Origin: GAS188 sp963713805
GTDB taxonomy: Bacteria > Pseudomonadota > Alphaproteobacteria > Rhizobiales > Beijerinckiaceae
Length of the DNA stretch: 64,000 nucleotides
Direction: 5' to 3'
NCBI GenBank assembly: GCA_963713805.1
Contig: CAVQNF010000026.1
Coordinates: forward strand, 1 to 64,000
How positions within the stretch are numbered: position 1 is the first letter of the stretch; each line of letters starts with the position of its first letter. Position numbers and translations under genes: made by a program. Below are positions 20,008 through 29,405 of the stretch, piece after piece. The notes beneath the pieces are model-generated. The model had not been told where the DNA came from. It saw only the letters and a list, made by a program, of their open reading frames with translations, and did not search any database.

Positions 20008-20060
20008 GACGCTCCGATCGGCCCCACGGCGCACGCCGCACGCTCCCGTCGGCCCGGCGG

Positions 20061-20762
20061 ATGAGCATCGATCTCGCCATTCTCGGCCCATCACGCAGGT
20101 GGTGTGGATCGATCTCATCCTCTCCGCCGACAATGCGGTCGTCATCGCGCTCGCTTGCCGCGCCCTTCCCGGCGGCGCAACGCCGCCTCGGCATGGTGCT
20201 CGGCATCGTGGCCGCGATCTCGCTGCGCGTGCTCTTCGCCTTCGGGGTCGTCCATGTGCTGGAGGTGCCGCTGCTGAAGGCCGCCGCCGGGCTCGTCCTG
20301 ATCTATCTCGGGGTCAAGCTCGCCTGCGACGACGGGCATGGACGTTCCGACGTGCCGGCGGCCCGCAACTTGTGGGGCGCGGTCTGGACGATCGGCGTCG
20401 CTGACGCCATCATGAGCCTCGACAACGTGCTCGCGCTTCTCGCGGCGGCGCGTCAGAACCTCGGCGTCTTCGTCTTCGGCATCCTCCTCTCGATCCCTCT
20501 GATCGTCTGGGGCTCGGCGCTGATCATGCCGCTCTTGCGACGCTTCCCGGTTCTCGCGGTCGGCGGTGGCGCTCTCCTCGGCTGGGTCGCGGGCGAATTG
20601 ATCGCCGAGGACGCGACGGTCGGCCCCGTCCTCCAGGAGCGCGGCTTCGACGCGACCTTGGCGGCAGGGCTCGCCGCCGTCGTCGTGCTCGTCGTGGCGA
20701 TCCTCATCCTGAGGGCGCGCGCCGCAAGGACGAAGGAAAATTCATCGGACGACGTTGCCTGA
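20061..20762 (+). CDS. TerC family membrane protein, YjbE-like
   Basis: A polytopic membrane protein of about 233 residues in three frames (breaks near 20090 and 20170). The diagnostic segments are VVWIDLILSADNAVVIALAC in the first helix pair and GVADAIMSLDNVLALLAAA in the middle. Both carry the acidic Asp-Asn (SADN/SLDN) motifs of TerC proteins. TerC/YjbE-type proteins are implicated in manganese efflux or in metallating exported proteins. The first break requires a net loss of one base, unlike most in this window. It follows the aminotransferase by about 50 bases. Confidence 0.82.
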   Translation: MSIDLAILGPSRRWCGSISSSPPTMRSSSRSLAAPFPAAQRRLGMVLGIVAAISLRVLFAFGVVHVLEVPLLKAAAGLVLIYLGVKLACDDGHGRSDVPAARNLWGAVWTIGVADAIMSLDNVLALLAAARQNLGVFVFGILLSIPLIVWGSALIMPLLRRFPVLAVGGGALLGWVAGELIAEDATVGPVLQERGFDATLAAGLAAVVVLVVAILILRARAARTKENSSDDVA

Positions 20763-20786
20763 GGAGCCGCAACCCCTCGACCGGGC

Positions 20787-21470
20787 TTAAGGGGGAGCCC
20801 GCGACCGATCGCCGATGAGCGCGATTGCCGCGACGCCGCGGCCAAGCCGCAAGGGCGAGAAGCCGATCTCGACCGCCAAAGCCTCATGCGCCGGATCTTC
20901 GATGAAGGCTCGAGCCTTCACCGCCTCGTCGCTTGGTTGCGAGGCGAAGCGCAGCGCGAAGCTCGAGGGCTCGCGCCTGAGCCCCTCTCCCAAGGCCTTG
21001 GCGTAAGCCTCCTTCGCGGCCCAGATGCACAGGAAAAGCCCTTCCCGCTCGCCCTCGGCCGCTTCGCGAAGGAGCGCGGCTTCGTGCGCGTGCAGGAGAT
21101 TCCATGGGATTTCCCCACCGTCGGCGATCTCGACGTCGATGCCGACGGGCTGGACCGCGAGCGCGCAAGCGAAGCGATTTCCCCTGCGCGCGAAGGAAGC
21201 GCGATAACGCTCGAAAGGGGCCGCAAGGCAAGGCGCGCCCGTCGCGGTCCGGCCGAACGCGATCCGCGTCGGCCGAACATCGAGCGCGGCGGCGACGCAA
21301 AGCCTCGCAAGTCCCCGCCGGACAAGCACGTCGTCGCGCTCGCGCGGCGGGCGGCTCGCGACGCGCGCGAGATCATCCGGCGTCGGCGCGAGCGCGAGGG
21401 CGGCGCGCCGCGGTTCAGGCTCCTGCATGTCGAGCACCCAGGCGGCGGGCAGATCGCCCGGCCGGCGCAA
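20787..21470 (-). CDS. 4'-phosphopantetheinyl transferase, Sfp type
   Basis: A 227-residue intact protein with the two Sfp-family motifs: VGIDVE (Mg2+-binding Asp/Glu), and WAAKEAYAKALGEGL (the W-x-x-K-E-x-x-x-K signature). It transfers the phosphopantetheine arm from CoA to carrier proteins, likely of secondary metabolism or lysine/fatty-acid pathways. The first usable start is a TTG at 21470, and the frame is open upstream to a stop at 21516-21518, with residues EFTRIPIEWLDS looking native. The inverted-repeat element at 21502-21587 begins immediately upstream, so the original start may have been removed or altered by its insertion. Confidence 0.85.
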   Translation of the reverse strand: MRRPGDLPAAWVLDMQEPEPRRAALALAPTPDDLARVASRPPRERDDVLVRRGLARLCVAAALDVRPTRIAFGRTATGAPCLAAPFERYRASFARRGNRFACALAVQPVGIDVEIADGGEIPWNLLHAHEAALLREAAEGEREGLFLCIWAAKEAYAKALGEGLRREPSSFALRFASQPSDEAVKARAFIEDPAHEALAVEIGFSPLRLGRGVAAIALIGDRSRAPP

Positions 21471-21501
21471 GCTGTCGAGCCATTCGATCGGTATTCGGGT
21501 G

Positions 21502-21587
21502 AATTCGGGGACGGTTTACTAATTTCAAGCTCCATCCCTATCACTTCGGCAAAGGCTGGAAATTAGTAAACCGTCCCCGAATTACAC
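21502..21587. mobile_element. Inverted-repeat (MITE-like) element with AATTCGGGGACGGTTTACTA ends
   Basis: Two perfect 25-base arms, AATTCGGGGACGGTTTACTA plus ATTTC at 21502-21526 and its exact reverse complement at 21563-21587, flank a 36-base centre. The GGGGACGGTTTACT-like end resembles terminal sequences that I associate with REP-associated tyrosine transposases (IS200-like). No transposase lies inside, so this would be a non-autonomous copy. The right arm contains the thyA stop codon, and the left arm abuts the truncated-looking 5' end of the phosphopantetheinyl transferase gene. Confidence 0.75.
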
Positions 21588-22393
21588 GGCGACCGGCGCC
21601 CTGATGGCCGGCCAGGGGTCGTAACCCTCGATCGCGATGTCCTCGAAGCGCATGTCGAAGAGTGACTTCGCCGCCGGATCGAGCTTGAGGCGCGGCAGGG
21701 GGCGCGGCTCGCGCTGCAGCTGCAGCCGCGCCTGCTCCAGATGGTTCACGTAGAGATGCGCATCGCCGAGCGTGTGCACGAAATCGCCGACGCCGAGACC
21801 GGTCACATGGGCGACCATATGGGTGAGGAGGGCATAGCTCGCGATGTTGAAGGGAACGCCGAGGAAGATGTCTCCCGAGCGCTGATAAAGCTGGCAGGAG
21901 AGGCGCGCCACGCCGTCCGCGCCGGTCGCCACATGAAACTGGAACAGGCAGTGGCAGGGCGCCAGCGCCATCTTGGCGAGATCGGCCGGGTTCCAGGCGC
22001 TGACCACGAGACGGCGTGAATTCGGGTTCTGGCGGATCTCGTTCGATGAGCCAGGCGATCTGGTCGATGCTGCCGCCTTCGGGCGCCGGCCAGGAGCGCC
22101 ATTGCCGGCCGTAGACCGGGCCGAGCTCGCCCTCTTCATCGGCCCATTCGTCCCAGATGGAGACGCCATGCTGCCTTGAGATAGGCGATGTTCGTATCAC
22201 CCTGGAGGAACCACAAAAGCTCATGCACGATCGATTTGAGATGCAGCTTCTTGGTCGTCACCAGAGGGAACCCCCGCGTCAGGTCGAAGCGCATCTGCCT
22301 TCCGAAAACGGAGAGCGTGCCGGTCCCGGTGCGGTCGCCCTTGGAAACGCCGTGTTCGAGAACGTCGCGGAGAAGGTCGAGATAGGCGCGCAT
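21582..22393 (-). CDS. thyA: Thymidylate synthase
   Basis: A ThyA of about 265-269 residues in three frames, with breaks near 22170 and 22045. It starts MRAYLDLLRDVLEHG at 22393. It contains the folate/dUMP site DRTGTGTLSVFG, the GVSIWDEWADEEGELGPVYG segment and the catalytic cysteine in LAPCHCLFQF. The C-terminal GYDPWPAIRAPVAV is the closing flap, with TAA at 21582-21584 inside the inverted repeat. It methylates dUMP using methylene-tetrahydrofolate. As a normally essential housekeeping gene, its two frame breaks argue for sequence error rather than decay. Confidence 0.93.
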
Positions 22394-22466
22394 GGCCGGA
22401 GCTCGCGAAGCTTTGAGTTGCCCGCACATCCTACCAGCCTTCGCGTCGATATGCATGGCCAGTCTC

Positions 22467-22502
22467 GATGCACGGCCAAGTTCTCAGGATGCACGGCCAA
22501 GT
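22467..22502. repeat. Short direct repeat upstream of thyA
   Basis: GATGCACGGCCAAGT occurs at 22467-22481 and again at 22488-22502, a period of 21 bases, roughly two helical turns. It lies about 75 bases upstream of the thyA start, between two divergent genes. The spacing would suit cooperative binding on one face of DNA, but no regulator is implied. Confidence 0.5.
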
Positions 22503-22659
22503 CTCGATCGCGGCCAAGAGCGTGCTGGCTGCCAACGGATCGCCATCCGGTCGGAAGTTTTGCAAGCGAAGAGCGATGCCTTCGAGCCGTCGCGCGCTGT
22601 TGCGCGCCACTCGGAAAAGGTCCAATCCGTGAACGCCGTCCACGTCGAGGTGCTACCGC

Positions 22660-23445
22660 ATGCAAAGGCCGCCTACGCCAGCGCCGCTGGAAAGACCGGT
22701 GATCGAAACGCCCGATCTCATCTGTTATCGCACGGAGGAGAGCCCGCCCGAGCTCATTCCGGCGCGGCCCGAGCGCGACTGGATGGAGCTCACCGACCAG
22801 CGATACGCCTATCGCTGCATCCCGCTCTCGATCGCCAATGCGTCCGGCTGGGAGGTCATCCTGCCTTGCGCCTTCTCGGCGACCTGGACCGGCGGCAATC
22901 TCACTTCCGACATCCGCATCCGGCCGCTCGGCGATCCTGCCCGCGGTCACACGCCGGGTCGTCTCGCATTTCGGCCACGGCGTCCTGACCTTCCACACCG
23001 GCTATCTGTTTCGCACCAGCCCCGGCTGGGCGACTGTGGTGCCGCGGCGCGCCGAACATGGTCAAGCACGGCATCGTTCCGCTCGACGGTCTCGTCGAAA
23101 CGGATTGGCTGCCCTTCCCCTTCACGATGAACTGGCGCTTCACCCGGCCGGGCACCGTCCGCTTCGAGGCCGGCGAGCCCTTCTGCTTCGTCACGCCCGC
23201 CCCCCACGCTCTCTACGAGGCGATCGAGCCGCGGTTGAGATCGCTGGCGGACGATGCCGAGATGCAGGCCGCCTATGAGCAATGGAGCGCGAGCCGCACC
23301 GATTTCAACGCCTCGCTCGCCCGCCAGCGAGCCCGAGACGGTGAAGCAGGGCTGGCAGCGTCATTACGTCAAAGGCACGGCACCGAGCGGCGAGGCAGCC
23401 GGCTACCATTTGTCGCGCCGGAGGCTCAAGCCGCCGCGCGCCTGA
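22660..23445 (+). CDS. DUF6065 family protein
   Basis: About 260 residues across four frame segments, with breaks near 22940, 23050 and 23325. The order of conserved segments is complete: RDWMELTDQRYAYRCIPLSI, NASGWEVILPCAFSATWTGG, VVSHFGHGVLTFHTGYLFRT, GLVETDWLPFPFTMNWRFTR and EAGEPFCFVTPAP. The tail ends GYHLSRRRLKPPRA. These match DUF6065 proteins of alphaproteobacteria, which I recall as uncharacterised cytoplasmic proteins sometimes near tailoring enzymes. There is no signal peptide, and no catalytic residues can be named. The start at 22660 is provisional. Confidence 0.75.
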
Positions 23446-23449
23446 AAGG

Positions 23450-23477
23450 TGCCCATGAAAGGCTGCCCATGAAAGGC
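23450..23477. repeat. Perfect 14-base tandem duplication after the DUF6065 gene
   Basis: TGCCCATGAAAGGC is duplicated exactly (23450-23463, 23464-23477), with a partial extra unit just before it that overlaps the DUF6065 stop codon. This looks like a slippage-type duplication. It encodes nothing recognisable. Confidence 0.6.
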
Positions 23478-23588
23478 TGGGTCGATTCGAAGGCCCGAGG
23501 GCGATCGCCACGAGCCTCGACGCGGGCCGGTTTTCGCTCGAAATGAACGAAAACGGCCGAAACGCCTCCGAGACTTCAAAATCACGGC

Positions 23589-23618
23589 TTCAAATCGCGA
23601 CCGCGATCGCCCTATATT
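23589..23618 (+). promoter_or_regulatory. Probable ssrA promoter
   Basis: TTCAAA at 23589-23594 and TATATT at 23613-23618 are separated by 18 bases and lie just upstream of the tmRNA acceptor piece. The -10 is a good sigma-70 match and the -35 is weak. A small GCCGCC/GGCGGC hairpin follows at 23627-23642. Confidence 0.45.
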
Positions 23619-23639
23619 GCCAATTGCCGCCTCACGGCG

Positions 23640-23960
23640 GCTATGGCGATAAATGACGATCGGAATAAACCATTCGGACCCGGGGGCGGTACCCGGCGCC
23701 TCCACCTGGAACCGGAACCGGCGACAGCCGGTTCGAGGCGGGGGCGAAATAGGATCGACGAGGGTGTAAAGGGTTTGTTTTTGCCCGGCATGGTTCCACC
23801 GTTATCGGACCACAAGCACAGTTGCCAATGACAACTATGCTCCGGTTGCCGTCGCTGCGTAATGCAGCGTAAGCTTCCGAAATCAAGCCCTTGCGCTTAG
23901 CCGCGTAAGGCGGGGTCTGGAGGCGCCCGGCAACAGAAGCCTCCGCTTTCGCGCATGGGG
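23640..23960 (+). ncRNA. ssrA: tmRNA, circularly permuted two-piece form
   Basis: The tag frame at 23824-23862 reads A-N-D-N-Y-A-P-V-A-V-A-A followed by TAA, an alphaproteobacterial proteolysis tag. The tRNA-like 3' half lies upstream, as expected for the permuted gene: a T-arm CCGGG-GGCGGTA-CCCGG, then the acceptor strand CGCCTCC and A-C-C ending near 23706. The 5' strand GGGGGCG begins at 23740 and pairs with CGCCTCC to form the 7-bp acceptor stem. Between them is a removable linker containing an ACCGG/CCGGT hairpin. The coding piece extends through pseudoknot-like GC hairpins to about 23960. The outer ends are approximate. tmRNA with SmpB rescues stalled ribosomes, and the neighbouring sspB product recognises ssrA-tagged proteins. 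Confidence 0.93.
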
Positions 23961-24006
23961 AGCGCTTTCGGGAAAGCGCCAAGGCAAGCCGACACGACGA
24001 GCGACG

Positions 24007-24751
24007 ATGCCGACCGACCTGATCCGCTATGATCTTCTCGTCCAGGACGCGCTGAAGGGCGTGGTGCGCCGCGTGCTCGCCAATGCGATACGCGACGGCA
24101 TTCCGGGCGAGCATCATTTCTACCTCTCCTTCCGGACGCGCGAGAAGGGCGTGCGCATCTCGCAAGCGCTGCGCGACAAATATCCCGACGAGATGACCAT
24201 CGTGCTCCAGCACCAGTTCTGGGATCTCTCGGTCAACGATTATGCGATCGAGGTCGGGCTTTCCTTCTCCAACGTGCCCGAGAAGCTCGTCATTCCCTTC
24301 GACGCGGTGAGCGGTTTCTTCGACCCTTCGGTGCAATTCGGGCTCAAATTCGAGCAATCGAAGGGGGACGCGCCCGCTGGCGCCGCGAGGGCGCTGCCCA
24401 GTATCGCGAAGGACGAGGCGCAGGGGAAATTGCCCGCGCGCGGCGCGCCGGCAGAGCCGGCAAACCTGCGCGCAAGGGCGCCGAGAAGGCGGGCCGACCC
24501 TCCGCCGATGCCAAGATTTCCGATGCCAAGCCTTCCGATGCCAAGCCTCCGATGCCAAGGCTTCCGATGCCAAGGCTTCGGATGCCAAGTCTTCAGATGC
24601 CAAGCCTTCGGATTCAAAGCCTTCCGATCCGGCAAGCCCTCGGCTGGCAAATCGGAGGGCAAGCTCAAGCTTGCGGCTGGACCCGGACCATGACCGGTCG
24701 AAGGATGAGCCGAAGGTGATCAGCCTCGACGCTTTCCGCAAGAAGCCGTGA
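24007..24751 (+). CDS. sspB: ClpXP adaptor SspB, alphaproteobacterial type
   Basis: The first 124 residues are the SspB fold: DLIRYDLLVQDALKGVVRRV, then GEHHFYLSFRT, then LQHQFWDLSVNDYAIEVGLS and VIPFDAVSGFFDPSVQFGL. The true C-terminus, DEPKVISLDAFRKKP with TGA at 24749, is the ClpX-docking tail that follows a long linker. The linker contains about nine S-D-A-K type units and needs two frame corrections, one before 24470 and one near 24547. SspB tethers ssrA-tagged substrates to ClpXP. It lies right after the tmRNA gene and is followed by DUF4169 and RHH genes, a conserved order in Rhizobiales. The repeat-rich linker is unusually long. Confidence 0.9.
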
Positions 24752-24761
24752 GCGCAAAGCC

Positions 24762-24977
24762 GTGAGCGCCGAGGTCGTCAATTTACGGCACGCGCGCAAG
24801 CGGCGCGAGCGTTCCGGCAAAGGAAGAGGAGGCGGCGCGAAATCGCCTCCTCCTCGGCGAGACGAAGGCCGCCCGCAACATGAGCGGCTCGCGCCGAGAA
24901 GGCCGATGCGCGATCTCGACGCCCGCAGAGCTCGCGCGTCGCGCGAGCCTCCTCCGATCATCGACGAAACGCTCTGA
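24762..24977 (+). CDS. DUF4169 family protein
   Basis: A GTG start at 24762 gives VSAEVVNLRHARKRRERSGK, the typical DUF4169 opening (AEVxNLRxARK). The expected middle (EEEAARNRLLLGETKAARN) is in another frame, so two compensating frame changes lie between about 24825 and 24890. The end returns to the first frame and stops at 24975-24977. The protein is about 70 residues, highly charged and helical. The function is unknown. It overlaps the sspB-RHH operon, and its TGA abuts the next ATG. Confidence 0.72.
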   Translation: MSAEVVNLRHARKRRERSGKGRGGGAKSPPPRRDEGRPQHERLAPRRPMRDLDARRARASREPPPIIDETL

Positions 24978-25242
24978 ATGGCAGGCGGCGGGCGGGCTTC
25001 CTCGGTCGCAAACGTTCGGTGACGATCGCGGGTCACGCGACGAGCGTTTCGCTCGAAGAAGCCTTCTGGACGGGTCTCGCGCGGATCGCGCAAGGCGGAA
25101 GGGATAAGCATCGCCGCGCTCCTGCGCCGCATCGACGCGACGCGGCCCGAAACCGGAGATCGGCGAAGGCAATTTGTCCTCGGCGATCCGGATTTTCGTT
25201 CTCCGCTGGATGGCCGAGAAAGCGGGCATCGCCGCGCTCTGA
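24978..25242 (+). CDS. Ribbon-helix-helix domain protein
   Basis: About 87 residues reassembled over frame breaks near 25017, 25097 and 25160. Segments in order are KRSVTIAGHATSVSLEEAFW, TGLARIAQ, then ISIAALLRRIDATRPETG and NLSSAIRIFVLRWMAEKAG. This is the small RHH protein that follows sspB and DUF4169 in many alphaproteobacteria. The fold suggests DNA binding as a dimer, but no target is known. The ATG at 24978 directly follows the DUF4169 stop (TGAATG), suggesting translational coupling. Confidence 0.72.
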
Positions 25243-25389
25243 CCGGTCATCGAGGTTCTGCCTCGAGCTGCCGCCCCAGCCATCGGCTCTCGCGCGCAGG
25301 GCATCGTCTGCGAATACCAACTCGGGCGAGCATCGGTTGACGCCCGATTTCACCTGCCGAGCTGATGGGTGAGCTTCGGGACAGGGCCG

Positions 25390-28300
25390 TCAATCCCGTG
25401 GATGCAGCACGATCGGTGGCCTCAGCGAGGGGGTCGGGCGTGCGGGCACGCCTATGACCGCCGGTGCCGAAGGCACGGCGATCTCGGGCGGCAAAGGCGA
25501 AAGCGGGGCTCCCGGCTGCGGCGTCGGCTCGACCGGTTGGAAGGGCACGGCGTCCTGCCGTCCCGAGCCTGGCCTTGCGGCCGGCTGGGCGTCCGGCTGC
25601 GCCGACTGGGCCGGTCGAGACGGCGGTTGTGGCGCCCGGACCAAGGGCGGGGGCGAGACCGTCTCAGGCGAGGCGGGCGCAATGGTGTCGAAGTTTTTGG
25701 AGCTTGGCGGATTGGCCGGTTCCTTCGCCGCGGTCTCGCCTTCGGCGCCCGGCGAAGCCGGCGGAGTGGGCGGTGCGAGCGCCGGTGTCGCGGGTTCGGG
25801 TTGAGGCGGCAAGGGCAGGGCCTTTTGCCTTCCGGCCTTCAGCCGGCGAATGAACATCGCCTGCTCGCGCTGATCATACTCGAGAAGCTCGATGCGCTCG
25901 AGCTCGATGCGCAGCCGTTCGACGGAGACCGTCTGCAGAAGGGCGCCGGCATCGGCCTCGCGCTTGAGCGCGAAGAGGGGACCCTTCCAGGTGATCGCGG
26001 CCGCGAGCGGCACGGGGTTGTCGGGCCGCTCCAGCACCGTCGCGAGGCCGAGACGCGCATCGAGGGACAGCGTCTTGAGATCGAGCGTGGCCGTCGCTTC
26101 CGCGCCGTCGCCGCCCTGAAGATCGAGACGAGGGATGGTCGTCCTGAGGATGCCGTTCGTCGCGACGAGCGGCGCCTCGAAGTTCGCTCCGGTGAGCGCG
26201 CCGCGCGCCGTTTCCCCCGCGACGACCGCCGCAAGCCGTGCCTTGTCCATCAGGTTGTCGTCGGCAACGGCCCTCGTGAAGCTGCGCCGCAAGCCGGCAA
26301 TCGTCGCCTGCTCGAGCCAGCCGTCCGAAAGGCGCAAGCTGCCGCTTCCGCCCGAGCTCGCGACGATCTGCGACAAGGTTTCGCCGGCGCCCGCGAGCTC
26401 GAGGCGGCCGGAGAGCTGCCCGGCGAAGCCCGCGCCCGGCACCAAGCTCTTCAAATCGATGCCCTCGGCCGACAGACGCAAGGCCGATCGGGCGAGGCCG
26501 CCGTCCCGCTCGATGCGCCAATCGCCACCGAGCTCGCCTCCCGCCAATTCGGCCGTCCCCGACGCGAGTGCGAGGCCGCGCTCGTCGAGCTCCAGGCTCA
26601 GCTTCGCATTGCGGCCCGTGAAGCTGGCGCCGAGTTCCGCAACGGGAGCCGCGAGGCTGATCGATACCGGCAGCTTGGGCGCAAGATAGGCCGGAAAGCG
26701 CACCGCCGCCCATGGTCCTTGCCCGGCTTGGGTTCGTGTCGGACCGAGCGTCAGGGCCGCCAGGCCGGGAATGGAGAGGGCCGGCGCCTCGATCGTGCCC
26801 GTGAGACGCGCCCCGCTGCCGAGGCCGAGATTGAGCGTCCCGGTCAAGCTCATTCCCAGGAACCGCGCGTTCAAGCGCTCGAGGGCGAGGTTGTCGGAGG
26901 AGAGCGTCCAGCCTCCCGGAAACCTCCAGGCGCTGATCGCCGTCGAGATGCTGGACGAAGCCCAGAAGCCGCTGAGCCGAGGCGAGGTTCGGCGTGGCGG
27001 CGCTGAAGCCGCCGTGCCCTTCGAGCGCGCTTCCGGCGAAGCTCAGCGTGCCATCACCCGATAGCGTCCCCTGGCCCGCGCTCGCATTCGCCGTGAGCGC
27101 CAGGGAGCCGGCAGTCGGTGGGCTTCACCGCGATCTTCACCTCGCCGCGGCCGAGCGGATCGCCAGGCGCGATCGCAAGCCCGATCTGATTGAGGAGGGT
27201 GGACGCCTCGGGCGCGCTCAGAGCGACTTCGCCGGAGCTGGGCACGAAATCCGCGCCGAGCGCGGTCTTGGCCTCGATATGAGACGAGGCGGCCGTGCCG
27301 GAAAGCGTCACATCGATCATCGGGCTCGCCGCCTCGCGTCGCGCCGAAACTGTGAGGCTCAGCGGCTCGAGCAAGTTGCGCCGCGCCGTCAGGGCTTCGA
27401 CGGCGCCCTGCGGCAGGACGAGGCGGGAAAGCGCCGCGAGCGGTGCCGCCTTGGGCGCCGTAATATGTGCGTCGAAGCTCGATCCGGCTCCGCCGATCGC
27501 GCCGGCGCCGGAAAGCGACAGCCCCTCGAAGCCCTGGAGCTGCAGCTTGTCGATCAGGGTGCGGCCCTCGCCCCGTGACAAGGACATGTCGAGACGCCCG
27601 ACGTCGCCCGCCCCCTTTCCGGCCCGCAACCGCTCGACATGCATTTGCAGAGCGCCCGGCGACCGAGGCCGGCAAGATATGCGTCACCGCGCCGAGCGGC
27701 CAGCTGTCGAGGTCGAGATCGCGGCTCGCCAGCTCCGCCTCGACGCGAGCCGATCGGCCGGCGAGCGCGCCCGTCACGGTCAAGCCTGCCGGTGATCTGC
27801 GAGCCTGCAAGCGACAGGTCGAGGGCGTCGATACGCGCGGCTGCTCTGGTCGAGCCTGAGCTCGCCTGCAAGCGTCAGCGGGACACGGGTGCTGGCGGCT
27901 TCGCTCGCAAGGCCGAGACCTTGGAGAAAGGCCGCCGCATCGGGTGCCTTGACCTCGATATGGCCGCGAGCCAGCGCCTTGTCGCCGCCCACCGCGCTCC
28001 CCGAGAAGGCGATGTCGCCGCGCCCGACCCAGTTGGCGCTCAAGGACGAGATCGCGACCGCGCTCCGCGGATGCGGTCCCGCTCAGATGCAGATTTCCGA
28101 AGCTCTCGTCGGCGAGCTCCGCCGTCTCGGCGCCGAGGTTGAGGTCGACGCTGAGCCAAGACGGCAGCGACGCCGTCACGCCGCCGGCGAGCGCTTTCAG
28201 AGCCTCGCCGAGCGGAAGGCTCCCGCTCGCGCCGACGATCTTCGGATCCGGCGGGGTTCGCCTCGACGAGCGGATCGAGCACGAGGCGCCGCGCCGCAAG

Positions 28301-29223
28301 ATCGAGCGTGAGCTTGGGATCGCGCGGTGAGGTCGAGTGCTCCCTGCCCGGTCAATCTGAGCGCCGCGGCCTGCTCGCGCGAAATCTCGATCTCGTCGAA
28401 GCGCAACGCGCGCAGCTCGCCATGCGCCTTCGCCTGAGCGCGCCATGACGGGGCATCGCCGGTGCCGCCGCTGCCGGTGCGCAGCCCGACCCTGTCGCTC
28501 TGGGCAAGAGCGACGGCACCGTCGAGGGTGACCGGCGTCTGACCGTTTTGGGTGGCCTGTCCTTCGAAGGTGAGCCGCCACCCTCTCGCGTCGGCGTCGC
28601 CATCGGCGTCGAAGGCGATCGAGACATGGCGATTGAGATCCGCCTCCGGCGGTCCGATGGCGAGCCGGCCTCGTCCCGAAATGGCGCCAAGCACGCCCTC
28701 GGCGACTCAGGCGCAAGGGGCCCTGATACGCCGGAAGGGTCGCCTCGCCACGCTCGATCGTCGCAAGCGGCGTATCGCCATCGGCGCGCGTGATCGCGAT
28801 GGTGTTCAAGGTCACGGCGTCGATCTGAAGGGCATGGTCCTTCGACAAGACGCCGATCAGCGCGCCCACCGGATCCGCGGCCGCGGCCTCGGAGAGCTTG
28901 ACGACGCCCCCGTCGAGCTCGAGCGCGACGAGATGCGGCATGGCGCCGAACAGGGTCGCGACCGAGACCTCGGCGCGCAGCCGTGCCGCGCTCACCTTCG
29001 CGTCCTTCGTGTCGATGATGACGTCTTGCGCATTGAGCGCGAGCTTCGGCAGGATCTCGATCCTGAGCGGGCCCGCGAGCGCAAGATCGATCCCGGTCGC
29101 CGCATGGATGCGCGTCTCGATCTCGCGCTTGTAGGGCGCCCAGTCGATGAAGCGCGGCACGGCGAAGGCCGCGACCAGCACCGCGATCAGCAGCGAGCCG
29201 ACGATGACGAAAAAGTCGCGCAT
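25390..29223 (-). CDS. AsmA family protein
   Basis: A very large protein (about 1,275 residues). The N-terminus MRDFFVIVGSLLIAVLVAAF is a signal anchor, followed by RFIDWAPYKREIETRIHAAT and GPLRIEILPKLALNAQDVII, the AsmA N-terminal domain. The C-terminal half contains beta-rich repeats and an AsmA-like segment (LRLSDGWLEQATIAGLRRSF). It ends in a Pro-rich tail of about 130 residues. About eight frame changes lie between 26875 and 28720, but the order of segments is complete. AsmA-like proteins are bridge-type lipid-transport or outer-membrane assembly proteins spanning the periplasm. It is monocistronic on the minus strand. Confidence 0.82.
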
Positions 29224-29405
29224 GGATCAGGACGCGCCTTTCCCTCTCCCCGGCCGGATCATGGCCCCAGGATCGCGACCCGACTTCGCGGCTCGTGATC
29301 CGTTCGAGCGTGCCGAGGAGGGAGCATCGTCCGTCGGCGACGATCGGCCGTCCGAACAGACGGGAAGGCACATTCGCCCGGCGATTCGATCATGAAAAAA
29401 TCGTC

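Noticed and set aside
24490..24620. CRISPR-like array in the repeated GATGCCAAG region
   Set aside because: Units are only about 12-15 bases with no spacers and lie within the sspB reading frame.
25369..27006. A plus-strand open frame of about 545 codons
   Set aside because: It is antisense to the AsmA gene C-terminus and has no recognisable motif.
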